59,006 nucleotides of DNA from Actinomadura sp. 7K507 (GTDB taxonomy: Bacteria > Actinomycetota > Actinomycetes > Streptosporangiales > Streptosporangiaceae), in contig NZ_SMKK01000020.1 in assembly GCF_004348425.1 (NCBI RefSeq), positions 1 through 59,006 on the forward strand, written 5' to 3'. Positions within the stretch are counted from its first letter, which is position 1, and each line of letters begins with the position of its first letter. The notes beneath the pieces were generated by a model, which searched no databases, had not been told where the DNA came from, and saw nothing but the letters and a program-made list of their open reading frames with translations. This document shows, in pieces, positions 7,792 through 18,224 of the stretch. Position numbers and translations under genes: made by a program.

Positions 7792-10169
7792 CCGAAGCCG
7801 TCCCGGCCGCGAGCGAGAGCGCGACCCGCGAGCCCTGGCGCGACCGGACGCTTCCGGCCGCCGAGCGGGTCGCCGACCTGCTGGCCCGGATGACGCCGGA
7901 GGAGAAGGCGGGCCAGCTCGCCGGATACTGGGCACTGCCCGCCGAGCCCGGCGCGCCCGTGGCCCCGATGGAGGACGACTCCCACGAGACCGCACCGCCG
8001 CTGGACGAGATCCTGGACCGGGGCCTCGGCCAGCTCACCCGCGTGTTCGGGACCGCTCCCGTCCCGGCCGCCGAGGGCGCCGCCCGGCTCCGCGAGATGC
8101 AGCGGCGCGTCGCCGCCGCCAACCGTTTCGGCATCGCGGCGATCGCGCACGAGGAATGCCTCAACGGCTTCATGACCTGGGGCGCCACCGTGTTCCCCAG
8201 CCCGCCCGCATGGGGCGCGACGTTCGACGCCGAGCTCGTCGGCGAGATGGCCGCGGCGATCGGCGGGTCCCTCCGGGCCGCCGGCGTCCACCAGGGGCTC
8301 GCGCCCGTGCTGGACGTCGTCCGGGACGCGCGCTGGGGCCGCACCGAGGAGTGCATCGGGGAGGACCCCTACCTCGTCTCCGTGCTCGGCACCGCCTACG
8401 TCCGGGGCCTGGAACGATCCGGGATCGTCTCGACGCTCAAGCACTTCGCCGGCTACTCCGCCTCCCGCGCCGGCCGGAACATGGCCCCCACGCCGATCGG
8501 GCCGCGCGAGTTCGCCGACGTCATCGTGGAGCCGTTCGTGATGGCCCTGCGCGACGGCGGCGCCCGCTCGGTCATGCACTCCTACACCGACGTGGACGGG
8601 GTGCCGGCCGCGTCCGACGAGCGGCTGCTGACCGGGCTGCTGCGCGACGAGCTGGGGCTGAAGGGCATCGTCGTCGCGGACTACTACGGCATCTCGTTCC
8701 TGCAGACCCGCCACCGCGTGGCCGCCTCGCGGGGCGAGGCCGCGGCGCTCGCCCTGCGCGCCGGCCTCGACATGGAGCTGCCGACCGTGCGCTGCTACGG
8801 CACGCCGCTGATCGAGGAGGTCCGGAGGGGCGCGGTCCCCGAGGAGCTGCTGGACCGCGCCGCCGGCCGCGTCCTGACCCTCAAGGCCGAACTCGGCCTG
8901 CTGGACGGGCCGCCCGGCGACGGCACGCCGCCCGACCTCGATCCGCCCGACCTCGATCCGCCCGACCTCGATCCGCCCGACCTCGATCCGCCCGACCTCG
9001 ATCCGCCGGGGCACCGGGACCTGGCGCGGCGGCTCGCCGAGGAGTCGGTCGTGCTGCTGGCCAACGACGGCACGCTGCCGCTGCGCTCCGGCGCCGGGGT
9101 CGTGCTGGCGGGGCCGCTCGCCGACGACCCGTTCGCGATGATGGGCTGCTACACGTTCCCGAGCCATGTCGGCCGGGAGCATCCGGAACTGCCGCTCGGA
9201 GTGGACATCCCGACGCTGGCGGAGGCGCTGCACGGCGAGCTGCCCGACGTGCGGGTCGCCGGCTCCAAGGATGTGCTCGTGACCGACGACGCCGACATCG
9301 AGGCGGCGGTGGCGGCGGCGCGGGACGCCGGGATCTGCGTGCTGGCGCTCGGCGACAAGGCCGGGCTCTTCGGGCGCGGCACGTCCGGGGAGGGCTGCGA
9401 CGCCGAGACGCTGGCGCTGCCGGGCCGGCAGGCCGAGCTGGCCGCCGCGGTGATCGACACCGGCACGCCCACGGTCATCGTGCTGCTCACCGGCCGCCCG
9501 TACGCGCTGGAGGGCATCGCCGGCCGCGCCGCGGCCGTCGTCCAGGCGTTCTTCCCGGGCGAGGAGGGCGGCCGGGCGGTCGCGGGAATCCTGTCGGGGC
9601 GGGTCGAGCCGTCCGGGCGGATGCCGATCAGCGTGCCGCGCCGCGCCTCCGGCCCGCCGGTGACCTACCTTCGGTCGCCGATGGACGGCGGGCACGACTG
9701 GAGCCCGGTCGACCCGGTTCCGCTGTACCCCTTCGGCCACGGCCTGACCTGGACGCGTTTCGAGTACGGCGGCCTGCGGGTCGACGAGTCGGCCGGGACG
9801 GACGGGTCGGTCACGGTCAGCGCCGTCGTCCGCAACACCGGGGACCACGCGGGGACGGAGGTCGCGCAGCTGTACCTTTCCGACCCGGTCGCGTCGGTGG
9901 TGCGGCCCGTGCGCTGGCTCGCCGGGTGGGCCAGGATCCGGCTGGAGCCCGGCGACGCGGCGCGCGTCGCGTTCGAGGTGCACGCCGACCGCACCTCGTT
10001 CACCGGCCCGGACCTGCGGCGCATCGTCGAGCCGGGCGAGATCGGGGTGTCCGTCGGGCCGTCGAGCGGCGACCTGCCCCTGAACGCCTCCTTCACCCTG
10101 GAGGGCCCCGTCCGGGTGCTCGGCGCGGACCGGGTGCTGACCGTCCCCGCCGACGTGAGCCCGCTATGA
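7788..10169 (+). CDS. Glycoside hydrolase family 3 (beta-glucosidase/beta-xylosidase type)
   Basis: The 793-residue cytoplasmic enzyme (no signal peptide) has an N-terminal TIM barrel with KHFAGY and the nucleophile Asp298 in KGIVVADYYGI, then a sandwich domain with the probable acid/base Glu535 in the SGEGCDAETLALPG context, and a C-terminal fibronectin-III-like domain from about 640. It removes single sugars from beta-linked oligosaccharides after import; xylosidase or glucosidase specificity cannot be read with certainty. Residues 382-406 are a linker of five exact PDLDP repeats encoded by a 15-bp tandem repeat. ATG 7788 overlaps the lacI stop. Reading upstream of this ATG in the same frame gives only shadow sequence. 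Confidence 0.92.
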   Translation: MTEAVPAASESATREPWRDRTLPAAERVADLLARMTPEEKAGQLAGYWALPAEPGAPVAPMEDDSHETAPPLDEILDRGLGQLTRVFGTAPVPAAEGAARLREMQRRVAAANRFGIAAIAHEECLNGFMTWGATVFPSPPAWGATFDAELVGEMAAAIGGSLRAAGVHQGLAPVLDVVRDARWGRTEECIGEDPYLVSVLGTAYVRGLERSGIVSTLKHFAGYSASRAGRNMAPTPIGPREFADVIVEPFVMALRDGGARSVMHSYTDVDGVPAASDERLLTGLLRDELGLKGIVVADYYGISFLQTRHRVAASRGEAAALALRAGLDMELPTVRCYGTPLIEEVRRGAVPEELLDRAAGRVLTLKAELGLLDGPPGDGTPPDLDPPDLDPPDLDPPDLDPPDLDPPGHRDLARRLAEESVVLLANDGTLPLRSGAGVVLAGPLADDPFAMMGCYTFPSHVGREHPELPLGVDIPTLAEALHGELPDVRVAGSKDVLVTDDADIEAAVAAARDAGICVLALGDKAGLFGRGTSGEGCDAETLALPGRQAELAAAVIDTGTPTVIVLLTGRPYALEGIAGRAAAVVQAFFPGEEGGRAVAGILSGRVEPSGRMPISVPRRASGPPVTYLRSPMDGGHDWSPVDPVPLYPFGHGLTWTRFEYGGLRVDESAGTDGSVTVSAVVRNTGDHAGTEVAQLYLSDPVASVVRPVRWLAGWARIRLEPGDAARVAFEVHADRTSFTGPDLRRIVEPGEIGVSVGPSSGDLPLNASFTLEGPVRVLGADRVLTVPADVSPL
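8931..9005 (+). repeat. Five perfect 15-bp tandem repeats inside the GH3 gene
   Basis: The unit cccgacctcgatccg occurs five times without a mismatch, encoding PDLDP each time. It lies between the catalytic barrel and the second domain, so changes in copy number would lengthen the linker by five residues without a frameshift. Perfect identity suggests recent slippage. Confidence 0.95.
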
Positions 10170-11722
10170 CGCGTTTCCGGAATCCGGTGCTGCCGGGCTG
10201 CCATCCCGACCCGTCGATCTGCCGGGTGGGCGGCGACTTCTACCTCGTCACGTCGACGTTCGAGTGGTTCCCGGGCCTGCCGGTGTTCCACAGCCGCGAC
10301 CTGGTGCACTGGCGGCAGCTCGGGCACGCGCTCGACCGGCCCGGACAGCTCCCGCTGGACGGCGTCCCGGCGTCCGGCGGGCTGTACGCGCCGACCCTGC
10401 GCCACCACGCGCTCCCCGGACAGGAGGGCCTCTTCTACCTGATCTGCACGCTGGTGGACGGCCCCGAGTGGTCGGGTCATTTCGTGATGACCGCGTCCGA
10501 TCCCGCCGGGCCGTGGTCGGACGCGCACCGCCTGGACGGCGAGGGCATCGACCCGTCGCTGTTCTTCGACGACGACGGCCGCGCCTGGTGCACCGGAACC
10601 CGCCTGACCGGGCGGTACGAGGGGCACACGGAGATCTGGCTGCGCGAGTTCGACCCGTCCGCCCTGGCCCTGACCGGCGACGAGCACGTCATCTGGGACG
10701 GGGCGGTGAAAGGCGCGATCTGGTCGGAGGGCTCCCACCTCTACAAGGTCGGCGGACGCTACCTCCTGCTCACCGCCGAGGGCGGCACGGCGCGGGAGCA
10801 CGCCGTGATGGCCGCGCGGGCGGACGCGGTCACCGGCCCGTACGAGGGGAATCCCCGCAATCCGGTGCTGACCCACCGCGATCTCGGGGCCGGGCATCCC
10901 ATCGTCGGGACCGGCCACGCCGACCTCGTGGAGACGCCGGACGGCGAGTGGTGGATGGTCCTGCTCGGGATGCGCCCGCACCACGGCGACCGGTGCGTCC
11001 TCGGCCGGGAGACGTTCCTGGCCCCCGTCACCTGGGAGGACGGCTGGCCGGTCACCGGCGGCCGGGTCGAGCCCCGCCCCGGGTTCCCGTCGCTTCCCCC
11101 GCACCCCTGGCCCGCCGTCCCGTCGTGTGACCAGTTCGACGGGCCGGAACCGGCCATGGCCTGGAACATGCTGCGGACTCCCAGGGAGCGCTGGTGGAGC
11201 CTGGACGAGCGTCCCGGCCATCTGCGGCTGCGCGTCCGGCCGGAGAGCCTCGCCGACGTCGCGAACCCCTCGTTCCTCGGGCGGCGCCAGCAGCATCCGG
11301 ACTTCGCCGCCTTCACCTCGCTCGACTTCGTTCCCGCCGACGAGGAGTGGGCGGGGCTCGCCCTGGTCCAGAACAACGACTTCCACGTCGTCCTGGTCTC
11401 AACGAGCCAGGGACTCCGCCTCGTCAAACGGGAGCAGGGGATCGAGACGGTACTGGCCAAGGCACCGGCCTCTCCCGGCCCGGTCCGCCTGGGCTTCGAG
11501 GCCCACGGCCGCTGGTACCAGGCGTCCTACTCGGCCGGTCCGGGCGGTGCCGTGGAGCCGGGCGGCTGGACGCGGCTCGGCGATCCCGTGGACGGCGACC
11601 TCCTGTCCAGCCAGGTGGCGGGCGGCTTCACCGGCGCCTACATCGGCCTGTACGCCACCTCCAACGGCCGGGCGAGCGGCAACCACGCCGACTTCGCCTG
11701 GTTCGAGTACCGCCCGCTCTAG
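10166..11722 (+). CDS. Glycoside hydrolase family 43 beta-xylosidase/arabinofuranosidase
   Basis: A 518-residue GH43 enzyme without signal peptide. The five-bladed propeller has the catalytic base Asp15 (PGCHPDPSI), the pKa-tuning Asp129 (GIDPSLFFDDDG) and the acid Glu188 (AIWSEGSHLYK). The C-terminal 200 residues form the beta-sandwich (DUF1349-like) common in XynB-type xylosidases. It cleaves xylose or arabinose from imported xylo-oligosaccharides in the cytoplasm. ATG overlaps the GH3 stop (ATGA), so it is the third gene of the lacI operon. It converges on the ROK gene, overlapping it by four bases. Confidence 0.93.
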   Translation: MTRFRNPVLPGCHPDPSICRVGGDFYLVTSTFEWFPGLPVFHSRDLVHWRQLGHALDRPGQLPLDGVPASGGLYAPTLRHHALPGQEGLFYLICTLVDGPEWSGHFVMTASDPAGPWSDAHRLDGEGIDPSLFFDDDGRAWCTGTRLTGRYEGHTEIWLREFDPSALALTGDEHVIWDGAVKGAIWSEGSHLYKVGGRYLLLTAEGGTAREHAVMAARADAVTGPYEGNPRNPVLTHRDLGAGHPIVGTGHADLVETPDGEWWMVLLGMRPHHGDRCVLGRETFLAPVTWEDGWPVTGGRVEPRPGFPSLPPHPWPAVPSCDQFDGPEPAMAWNMLRTPRERWWSLDERPGHLRLRVRPESLADVANPSFLGRRQQHPDFAAFTSLDFVPADEEWAGLALVQNNDFHVVLVSTSQGLRLVKREQGIETVLAKAPASPGPVRLGFEAHGRWYQASYSAGPGGAVEPGGWTRLGDPVDGDLLSSQVAGGFTGAYIGLYATSNGRASGNHADFAWFEYRPL

Positions 11723-12897
11723 AGGAGGAGGGCGGGGTCGGCCATCACGTGTTCTATGACCAGGCCGGCGGCCCCCAGGACGGCCGCTCCTTCGGCCAGG
11801 CCGGAGATCTCGACCGGTGGCGCTCCGCGGCGCAGCGAGCCGGGGCCGTCCTCCAGCACGGCCTGGAGCGGGGGCCGGATCCACGGGGCCAGCGGCGAGA
11901 AGACACCGCCGAGCACGACGGTGTCCGGGTCGATCAGGTTGACGACGCTGGCGAGCGCCGCTCCGAGGGCGCGGCCGGCGCGGTCCACGGCGTCCCGCGC
12001 GGACCGATCGCCGGAGTCCAGCCGGTCGATGAGCGTGCCCACCGAGCCCTCGGGGCCGGCGGCGCGCAGGATCGCCTCCTGGCCCGCGATCTGCTCCAGG
12101 CATCCCCGGCCGCCGCAGGAGCAGGGCGGGCCGGCGGGCTCGGCCACCAGGTGCCCGAGTTCCCCGGCGAAGCCGTGGGCTCCGCGGAACACCCGGCCGT
12201 CCACGACGATGCCCGCACCGATCCCGATCTCGCCCGAGACGTGCACGAAGTCGCCGAACCGGGCCCCGTCGCCGAACCACAGCTCGCCGAGCGCGGCGAG
12301 GTTGGCCTCGTTGTCGTACTCGGCGGGCAGCGCCGCATCGAGACCGGGCACGCCGGTCAGGGGGACGTCGGTCCACCCGAGGTTCGGGGCGTGCCGGACG
12401 ACGCCGTCCTCGCGGTCGAGCAACCCGGGGAGGGCGACCACCGCGCCCGCGACGGTCAGGCCCTGCCCGGCGACGGCGGAGACGGCCTCGCCGGCGAGCG
12501 CGGAGAGGGCGCCGAGGACGGCGCCGGGTTCGCGCCCGCGGTTGTCGGAGCTGACCACGTGCCGGTAGCGGACCTGCCTGCGGAGGTCCACCACGCATGC
12601 GGCGAGGTAGTCGACGTTGACCTCCAGGCCCAGCCCGGCGGCGCCGTCGCCGCGGACGGACACGCCCACCCCCGGGCGCCCGCGCTCGCCCTCGTGGACG
12701 GGCGCGCCGCCCAGCACCAGGCCCGCGCTCTCCAGGAGGGCGACGAGGTTGGAGACCGTCGTCTTGGTGAACCCCGTCAGATCGGCGAGGCGCGCCCTGG
12801 TCACGGGCTGGTGGCGGGCGATGTGCTCCAGGACGACGGCGAGGTTCCGCCCGCGCATGGTGGCGTGCCGGACGGGGGCGTTCGCGGACTTCGTCAT
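11719..12897 (-). CDS. ROK-family repressor, XylR-like
   Basis: The 392-residue protein has an N-terminal MarR-like winged helix (residues about 25-75, VTRARLADLTGFTKTTVSNL) and a C-terminal ROK sugar-kinase-like domain with the zinc motif CSCGGRGCLEQ near residue 265. ROK repressors of this layout control xylose genes. It is divergently transcribed from xylB-xylA across a 107-base region, which strongly suggests it is their regulator with xylose as inducer. The TTCGT/ACGAA repeats before xylB are candidate sites. Confidence 0.9.
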   Translation of the reverse strand: MTKSANAPVRHATMRGRNLAVVLEHIARHQPVTRARLADLTGFTKTTVSNLVALLESAGLVLGGAPVHEGERGRPGVGVSVRGDGAAGLGLEVNVDYLAACVVDLRRQVRYRHVVSSDNRGREPGAVLGALSALAGEAVSAVAGQGLTVAGAVVALPGLLDREDGVVRHAPNLGWTDVPLTGVPGLDAALPAEYDNEANLAALGELWFGDGARFGDFVHVSGEIGIGAGIVVDGRVFRGAHGFAGELGHLVAEPAGPPCSCGGRGCLEQIAGQEAILRAAGPEGSVGTLIDRLDSGDRSARDAVDRAGRALGAALASVVNLIDPDTVVLGGVFSPLAPWIRPPLQAVLEDGPGSLRRGAPPVEISGLAEGAAVLGAAGLVIEHVMADPALLL

Positions 12898-12955
12898 GAA
12901 CGAACCCTAAATGAATCACGTGTATAGGCAGGGCTGCGGCCCTCTGCTACGTTAA

Positions 12956-12991
12956 TTCGTCCAAGCTCTTTACGAAATGGCTCTTCACGAA
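12956..12991. promoter_or_regulatory. Candidate XylR/ROK binding sites before xylB
   Basis: TTCGT (12956-12960) and ACGAA (12972-12976) form an inverted repeat with 11 bases between, and a further ACGAA (12987-12991) repeats the second arm 15 bases later. They sit in the divergent ROK-xylB region just before the xylB ribosome site. Short arms keep confidence modest. Confidence 0.4.
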
Positions 12992-13004
12992 AGGGGTGGG
13001 GCGG

Positions 13005-14387
13005 ATGGACGGGAGCCTGGTCGCGGGCGTCGACTCCTCGACGCAGTCGACGAAGGTCGTCCTGTGCCGCGCCGGGGACGGCGCCGTGGTCGCCGAGGCG
13101 TCGGCCCCGCATCCGGACGGGACCGAATGCCATCCCGACCACTGGTGGAACGCGCTCTCCCAGGTCCGGGACCTGCTCGAACGGGCCGGCGCCGTCGCCG
13201 TCGCCGCGCAGCAGCACGGCATGGTCGCGCTCGACGGCGCGGGCGAGGTCGTCCGGCCCGCCCTGCTGTGGAACGACACGCGCTCGGCGCCGCAGGCCCG
13301 CGACCTCGTCGCGGAGTTCGGCGGCGCGAAGGCGTGGGCGGAGCGGACCGGCAGCGTGCCCCCCGCCTCCTTCACCGTGACCAAGCTCCGCTGGATGGCC
13401 GAGCACGAACCGGGCAACGCGCGGCGCACCGAGCGGGTGATGCTCCCGCACGACTGGCTGACGCTGCGGCTCGGCGCGCCCGAGCCGGTCACCGACCGCG
13501 GCGACGCGTCCGGCACCGGCTACTGGTCCCCCGCGTCCGGCGCCTACCTGCCGGACCTGCTGCGCGCCGCGCTCGGCCACGACGCCGAGACGCCGCGCGT
13601 CGCCGCCCCCGGCGAGCGCGCCGGCGAGACGGCGTGGGGCGCGGCGCTCGGCCCCGGCACCGGCGACAACATGGGCGCCGCCCTCGGCCTCGGGCTGCGG
13701 CCCGGCGACGTCGTGGTGTCGATCGGCACGTCCGGAACGGCCTTCGCGGTCGCGGACGAGCCCGCCGCCGACCCGTCCGGCCTGGTCGCCGGGTTCGCCG
13801 ACGCGACCGGCCGGTACCTGCCGCTCGTCGCCACGCTGAACGCCGCCCGGATCCTGTCGGCGGCCGCGGCCATGACCGGGACCGCGCTGGACGGGCTGTC
13901 GGCGCTCGCCCTCGCCGCCGAGCCAGGCGCCGGCGGCCTGGCACTGCTGCCCTACCTCGACGGCGAGCGCACCCCGAACCGTCCCGCCGCGACCGGTGTC
14001 CTCGCGGGGCTCACCACGTCCAACGCGACGCGGGAGAACGTGGCGCGGGCCGCGGTGGAGGCGCTGCTGTGCTCCCTCGCCGACGCCGTCGACCACCTCG
14101 CCGCGCAGGGCGTCCGGCCCCGCCGCACCCTGCTGATCGGCGGCGGGGCCCGCTCCGAGGCCGTCCGCGCCCTCGCCCCGGCGATCTTTGGGACGCCGGT
14201 CACCGTGCCCGAGCCCGCCGAGTACGTCGCGCTCGGGGCCGCCCGCCAGGCCGCCTGGGTCCTGGCAGGCACGCCCGAGCCGCCCGCCTGGCCGGCCCCG
14301 CCGGCGACCCAGCACACCAGCGACCACACCGGGGAGGAGATCCGCGCACGCTATGGCGCGCTGCGCGACTCCGCGCCGGAGATCTGA
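13005..14387 (+). CDS. xylB: Xylulokinase
   Basis: A 460-residue FGGY-family kinase that phosphorylates D-xylulose to xylulose 5-phosphate, feeding the pentose phosphate pathway. The N-terminal phosphate loop [12 protein letters not shown], the ATP-side motif [13 protein letters not shown] near residue 240 and the FGGY C-terminal signature region ([21 protein letters not shown] trimmed here) are present. ATG 13005 is preceded by GGGGTGGGG; a GTG at 12996 is a weaker alternative. It is followed after 11 bases by xylA. Confidence 0.93.
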   Translation: MDGSLVAGVDSSTQSTKVVLCRAGDGAVVAEASAPHPDGTECHPDHWWNALSQVRDLLERAGAVAVAAQQHGMVALDGAGEVVRPALLWNDTRSAPQARDLVAEFGGAKAWAERTGSVPPASFTVTKLRWMAEHEPGNARRTERVMLPHDWLTLRLGAPEPVTDRGDASGTGYWSPASGAYLPDLLRAALGHDAETPRVAAPGERAGETAWGAALGPGTGDNMGAALGLGLRPGDVVVSIGTSGTAFAVADEPAADPSGLVAGFADATGRYLPLVATLNAARILSAAAAMTGTALDGLSALALAAEPGAGGLALLPYLDGERTPNRPAATGVLAGLTTSNATRENVARAAVEALLCSLADAVDHLAAQGVRPRRTLLIGGGARSEAVRALAPAIFGTPVTVPEPAEYVALGAARQAAWVLAGTPEPPAWPAPPATQHTSDHTGEEIRARYGALRDSAPEI

Positions 14388-14398
14388 GGAGGTATCCC

Positions 14399-15559
14399 AT
14401 GAGCGGCTTCACACCGGTCCCGGAGGACAGGTTCTCGTTCGGAATCTGGACGGTCGGCTGGCAGGGCGTCGACGTGTTCGGCCCCGGCACCCGCCCGCCG
14501 ATGCCCGCCGACCGAGCCGTCCGCGAGCTCGCCGAGATCGGCGCCTACGGCGTGAACTTCCACGACAACGACGTGTTCGATTTCGACGCCTCGCCCGCGG
14601 AGCGGCAGGGCCGTATCGACGCGTTCCGCAAGGCGCTGGACGAGACCGGCCTGGTCGTCACCACCGCAACCACGAACCTGTTCGGCCACCCCGTCTTCAA
14701 GGACGGCGCGTTCACGGCCAACGACCGCGACATCCGCCGTTTCGCGCTCCGCAAGGTCATGGACAACCTGGACCTGGCGGCCGAACTCGGCGCGAAGACC
14801 TACGTCTGCTGGGGCGGCCGGGAAGGCGCGGAGTCGGGGGCGTCCAAGGACGTCCGGGCGGCGCTGGACCGCTACAAGGAGGCGTTCGACGTCCTCGGCG
14901 CCTACGTCGCCGACCAGGGCTACGACCTGCGGTTCGCGATCGAGCCGAAGCCGAACGAGCCGCGCGGCGACATCCTGCTGCCCACCGTCGGCCACGCCCT
15001 GGCCTTCATCCAGACGCTCGAACGCCCCGACGGCGTCGGGCTGAACCCCGAGGTCGGGCACGAGGAGATGGCGGGGCTCAACTACGCGCACGGCCTCGCC
15101 CAGGCCCTCTGGCAGGGCAAGCTCTTCCACATCGACCTGAACGGGCAGCACGGCCCCCGCTACGACCAGGACCTGCGGTTCGGCGCCGGCAACACGCGCG
15201 GCGCGTTCTGGGTCGTCGACCTGATCGACCAGAGCGAGTACGACGGCCCGATCCACTTCGACTTCAAGCCGCCCCGCACCGAGGACGACGCGGGCGTGTG
15301 GGACTCGGCGGCCGCGTGCATGCGCAACTGGCTGATCCTGCGCGAGAAGGTCCGCGCGTTCCGCGCCGACCCGGACGTCCAGGCCGCCCTGCGCGAGGCC
15401 AAGCTGGACGAGCTCGCCCAGCCCACCCTCGCGGACGGCGAGGACTGGCGCGCGGTCCGGGACGCCGCCGTCGACGCCGAGGCCCTGGGCGCCCGCCGCA
15501 CCGCCTTCGAGCACCTCGACCAGCTCGCCCTCGAACACCTCTACGGCGTCCGATCCTGA
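14399..15559 (+). CDS. xylA: Xylose isomerase
   Basis: The 386-residue enzyme is a compact Streptomyces-type (class I) xylose isomerase that converts D-xylose to D-xylulose with two divalent metals. Visible active-site segments are NFHDND (His near 57), KPNEPRGD near residue 183 (metal-binding Glu and Lys), [16 protein letters not shown] and [17 protein letters not shown] near 240-260. ATG 14399 follows GAGGAGG. It is the last gene of the xylBA operon and is followed by a strong hairpin terminator. Confidence 0.96.
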   Translation: MSGFTPVPEDRFSFGIWTVGWQGVDVFGPGTRPPMPADRAVRELAEIGAYGVNFHDNDVFDFDASPAERQGRIDAFRKALDETGLVVTTATTNLFGHPVFKDGAFTANDRDIRRFALRKVMDNLDLAAELGAKTYVCWGGREGAESGASKDVRAALDRYKEAFDVLGAYVADQGYDLRFAIEPKPNEPRGDILLPTVGHALAFIQTLERPDGVGLNPEVGHEEMAGLNYAHGLAQALWQGKLFHIDLNGQHGPRYDQDLRFGAGNTRGAFWVVDLIDQSEYDGPIHFDFKPPRTEDDAGVWDSAAACMRNWLILREKVRAFRADPDVQAALREAKLDELAQPTLADGEDWRAVRDAAVDAEALGARRTAFEHLDQLALEHLYGVRS

Positions 15560-15571
15560 CGCCGCCTCCCC

Positions 15572-15609
15572 GCGGAAGCCCGTCCCTCCTCCCTGGGGCG
15601 GGCTTCCGC
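15572..15609 (+). terminator. Intrinsic-type hairpin after xylA
   Basis: GCGGAAGCCCG (15572-15582) pairs perfectly with CGGGCTTCCGC (15599-15609) over 11 bp with a 16-base loop, 12 bases after the xylA stop and just before the convergent TetR stop. There is no long U run. It probably serves both genes. Confidence 0.75.
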
Positions 15610-15613
15610 CATG

Positions 15614-16201
15614 TCAGGACGGCCCGAGCGTGCCCGTCACCATGACGCGCACGAGGGTGCGGGCGTCGTCGGGGGTGACGGTTCCGGGCGGGCGGGTCAC
15701 GAGGTCGAACAGGGCGGCGACGAACAGCGTCATGAGCGTCCGGACCTGGTCCCGGGAGGTGCCGAGGCCGAGGTCGCGGTGCATCCGGACCGTGAAGTCG
15801 AGCGTGAGATCCTCCATCTTCGCCAGCGCCTCCCGGAGTCCGGGGCGCCGGGTGGCCTCCAGCATCAGCTCATAGACCGCCAGGTAGCGGACGCGTTGCG
15901 CGGTGGCCGAGTGGTGGAGCACCAGGGCGATCATCTCGATCAGAGTCTCGCGGCCGGCCGGGGGCGCGGTTCCGCCTGCCGTGGCTGCCATGTCCTGCTT
16001 GTGCAGTTCGAGCACGCGGTCGGCGGCGGCCAGCAGCAGCGCGTCCCGGCTGCGGAAGTAGTTGGACGCCGTTCCCGCCGGAAGGCCGGACCGCTCGTCC
16101 ACCGTGCGGTGGCTCAGCCCGTGGATTCCGGCGCCGCCCAGCACGTCGATCGCGGCGTCGGCGAGGGCGCGGCGGCGGTCCAGGTTCTGCGGTGGAGGCA
16201 C
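15614..16201 (-). CDS. TetR-family transcriptional regulator
   Basis: A 195-residue regulator with an N-terminal HTH (ALADAAIDVLGGAGIHGLSH, then TASNYFRSRDALL) at residues 10-55 and an all-helical ligand domain. Start GTG 16201. It is divergent from an FAD monooxygenase gene that is now broken, and the short intergenic region holds a nested palindrome that is a good operator candidate. TetR-monooxygenase pairs often respond to the aromatic or antibiotic substrate of the enzyme; the ligand is unknown here. Confidence 0.9.
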   Translation of the reverse strand: MPPPQNLDRRRALADAAIDVLGGAGIHGLSHRTVDERSGLPAGTASNYFRSRDALLLAAADRVLELHKQDMAATAGGTAPPAGRETLIEMIALVLHHSATAQRVRYLAVYELMLEATRRPGLREALAKMEDLTLDFTVRMHRDLGLGTSRDQVRTLMTLFVAALFDLVTRPPGTVTPDDARTLVRVMVTGTLGPS

Positions 16202-16212
16202 CCCGGCAGATT

Positions 16213-16244
16213 ATCACTAGAGGCTTAGTACTAACATCGTAGTG

Positions 16245-16246
<2 letters not shown>
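16213..16246. promoter_or_regulatory. Nested TetR operator (two ACTA-N6-TAGT sites)
   Basis: ATCACTA (16213-16219) and TAGTGAT (16240-16246) are perfect inverted arms, and TTAGTACTAA (16225-16234) is a perfect palindrome with exactly the same centre. The sequence can also be read as two ACTA-N6-TAGT sites 14 bases apart. The end overlaps the start codon of the monooxygenase gene, so binding would block it and the divergent TetR promoter. Confidence 0.7.
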
Positions 16247-16998
<752 letters not shown>

Positions 16999-17015
16999 CC
17001 GGCGACCTCCGCCGG

Positions 17016-18224
17016 CTACGGGGCGGCCAGCGCCTCGGCGGGGGCGAGGCGGGCGGCCCGGATCGCCGGGTACAGGCCGGCGACACCGCCGATGAGCAAG
17101 GTGGCGAGGACGCCGCCGGCCATCGCCCACACCGGTACGACGGTCGGCCAGCCCTGCGGCACGGCGAAGCCGGCGGTGACGGCGACGCCGAGGACCACGC
17201 CCCCGACCCCACCGAGCGCGGCGAGGAGTTGCGACTCGGTGAGGAACTGCAGCCTGATCTGGCCGCGGGTCGCGCCGAGGGAGCGGCGCAACCCGATCTC
17301 GGCGCGGCGCTCCAGGACCGAGATCACCATCGTGTTCGCGACGCCGACGCCGCCGACCAGCAGCGCCACCCCGCCGAGACCGAGCAGCAGGCCGGTGAAC
17401 GCCCGGTCGGCGGCGTTCTCGGCGGCGAGCGCGTCCGAGGGGCGGCTGACCTGGACCTCGGTCGGCGCCCGCGGGTTGGCGGTCGCGGCGAGCAGGCCGC
17501 GCGCCTCGGCCACCGCGTCCTCGCGGGCACGGGCGTAGACGGTGGTCGGGTGGCCGTCGAAACCGAGGTGGGCCACGGCGGCGTCCCATCCGACCAGCGC
17601 GGCGGAATCCAGCTTCGACGCGAGCTCCGCCCGGTCGAGGATGCCGACGACGGTGAACCACTGCGAGCCGAGCCACACCTGGACGTTCGGTGCGGACACG
17701 CCGAGCCGCTCGGCCGACGCCGACCCGAGCACCACGGCCGGGTACTTCGCCGTGCCCGCGTTGAGCCAGGTGCCGGCGGCCATGGTGAGGCCGACGGTGC
17801 GAGGCAGGTCGAGGTAGGCCGCCTGGACGCTGATCCCGCCGCTCTGCGGCTCCGGGATGTGGTCGTTGCGGTAGACGCGGGCGTCCTCCAGTTCGGCGAC
17901 GGCCGACGCCGACTCGACGTCCGGCATCCGTGCCACCATGCCGACCGATTCCTCGGGAAGTTTCGCGGCTCCGCCGAAGAGGTCCTCGCCCGGCCCGGCG
18001 GTGAGCAGATCGGTCCCGAGCCGGTCGAGGGTCATCTGGAGCTGGGCGCGGCTGGACGTCGAGATACCGACCACGCCGATCATCGCGGCGATGCCGATCG
18101 CGATGCCGAGGGCGGACAGGAATACCCGCATCGGGCGGGTGCGCAGGCCGGCGGCGCCGACCCGCAGCACGTCCCCGGGGCCGAGCCGCACCGGCGCGTC
18201 CCCGGAAGTCGTCTTCGTGCTCAC
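17016..18224 (-). CDS. ABC transporter permease, MacB/FtsX type
   Basis: The 402-residue protein has an N-terminal membrane helix (about 34-54), a large extracellular MacB-type periplasmic core and three C-terminal helices within the FtsX domain (from about 280, with [20 protein letters not shown]). Such permeases power export by mechanotransmission rather than by a classical channel. Its ATG overlaps the ATPase stop (ATGA). With the adaptor upstream it forms a tripartite-like exporter, most plausibly for a peptide or amphipathic antibiotic. Confidence 0.9.
   Translation of the reverse strand: MSTKTTSGDAPVRLGPGDVLRVGAAGLRTRPMRVFLSALGIAIGIAAMIGVVGISTSSRAQLQMTLDRLGTDLLTAGPGEDLFGGAAKLPEESVGMVARMPDVESASAVAELEDARVYRNDHIPEPQSGGISVQAAYLDLPRTVGLTMAAGTWLNAGTAKYPAVVLGSASAERLGVSAPNVQVWLGSQWFTVVGILDRAELASKLDSAALVGWDAAVAHLGFDGHPTTVYARAREDAVAEARGLLAATANPRAPTEVQVSRPSDALAAENAADRAFTGLLLGLGGVALLVGGVGVANTMVISVLERRAEIGLRRSLGATRGQIRLQFLTESQLLAALGGVGGVVLGVAVTAGFAVPQGWPTVVPVWAMAGGVLATLLIGGVAGLYPAIRAARLAPAEALAAP

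Noticed and set aside
7533..9983. Very long minus-strand reading frame (over 800 codons) opposite the GH3 gene
   Set aside because: It lies entirely antisense to a gene with intact catalytic motifs, is rich in Arg/Gly/Pro/His, and has no family features: a high-GC shadow.
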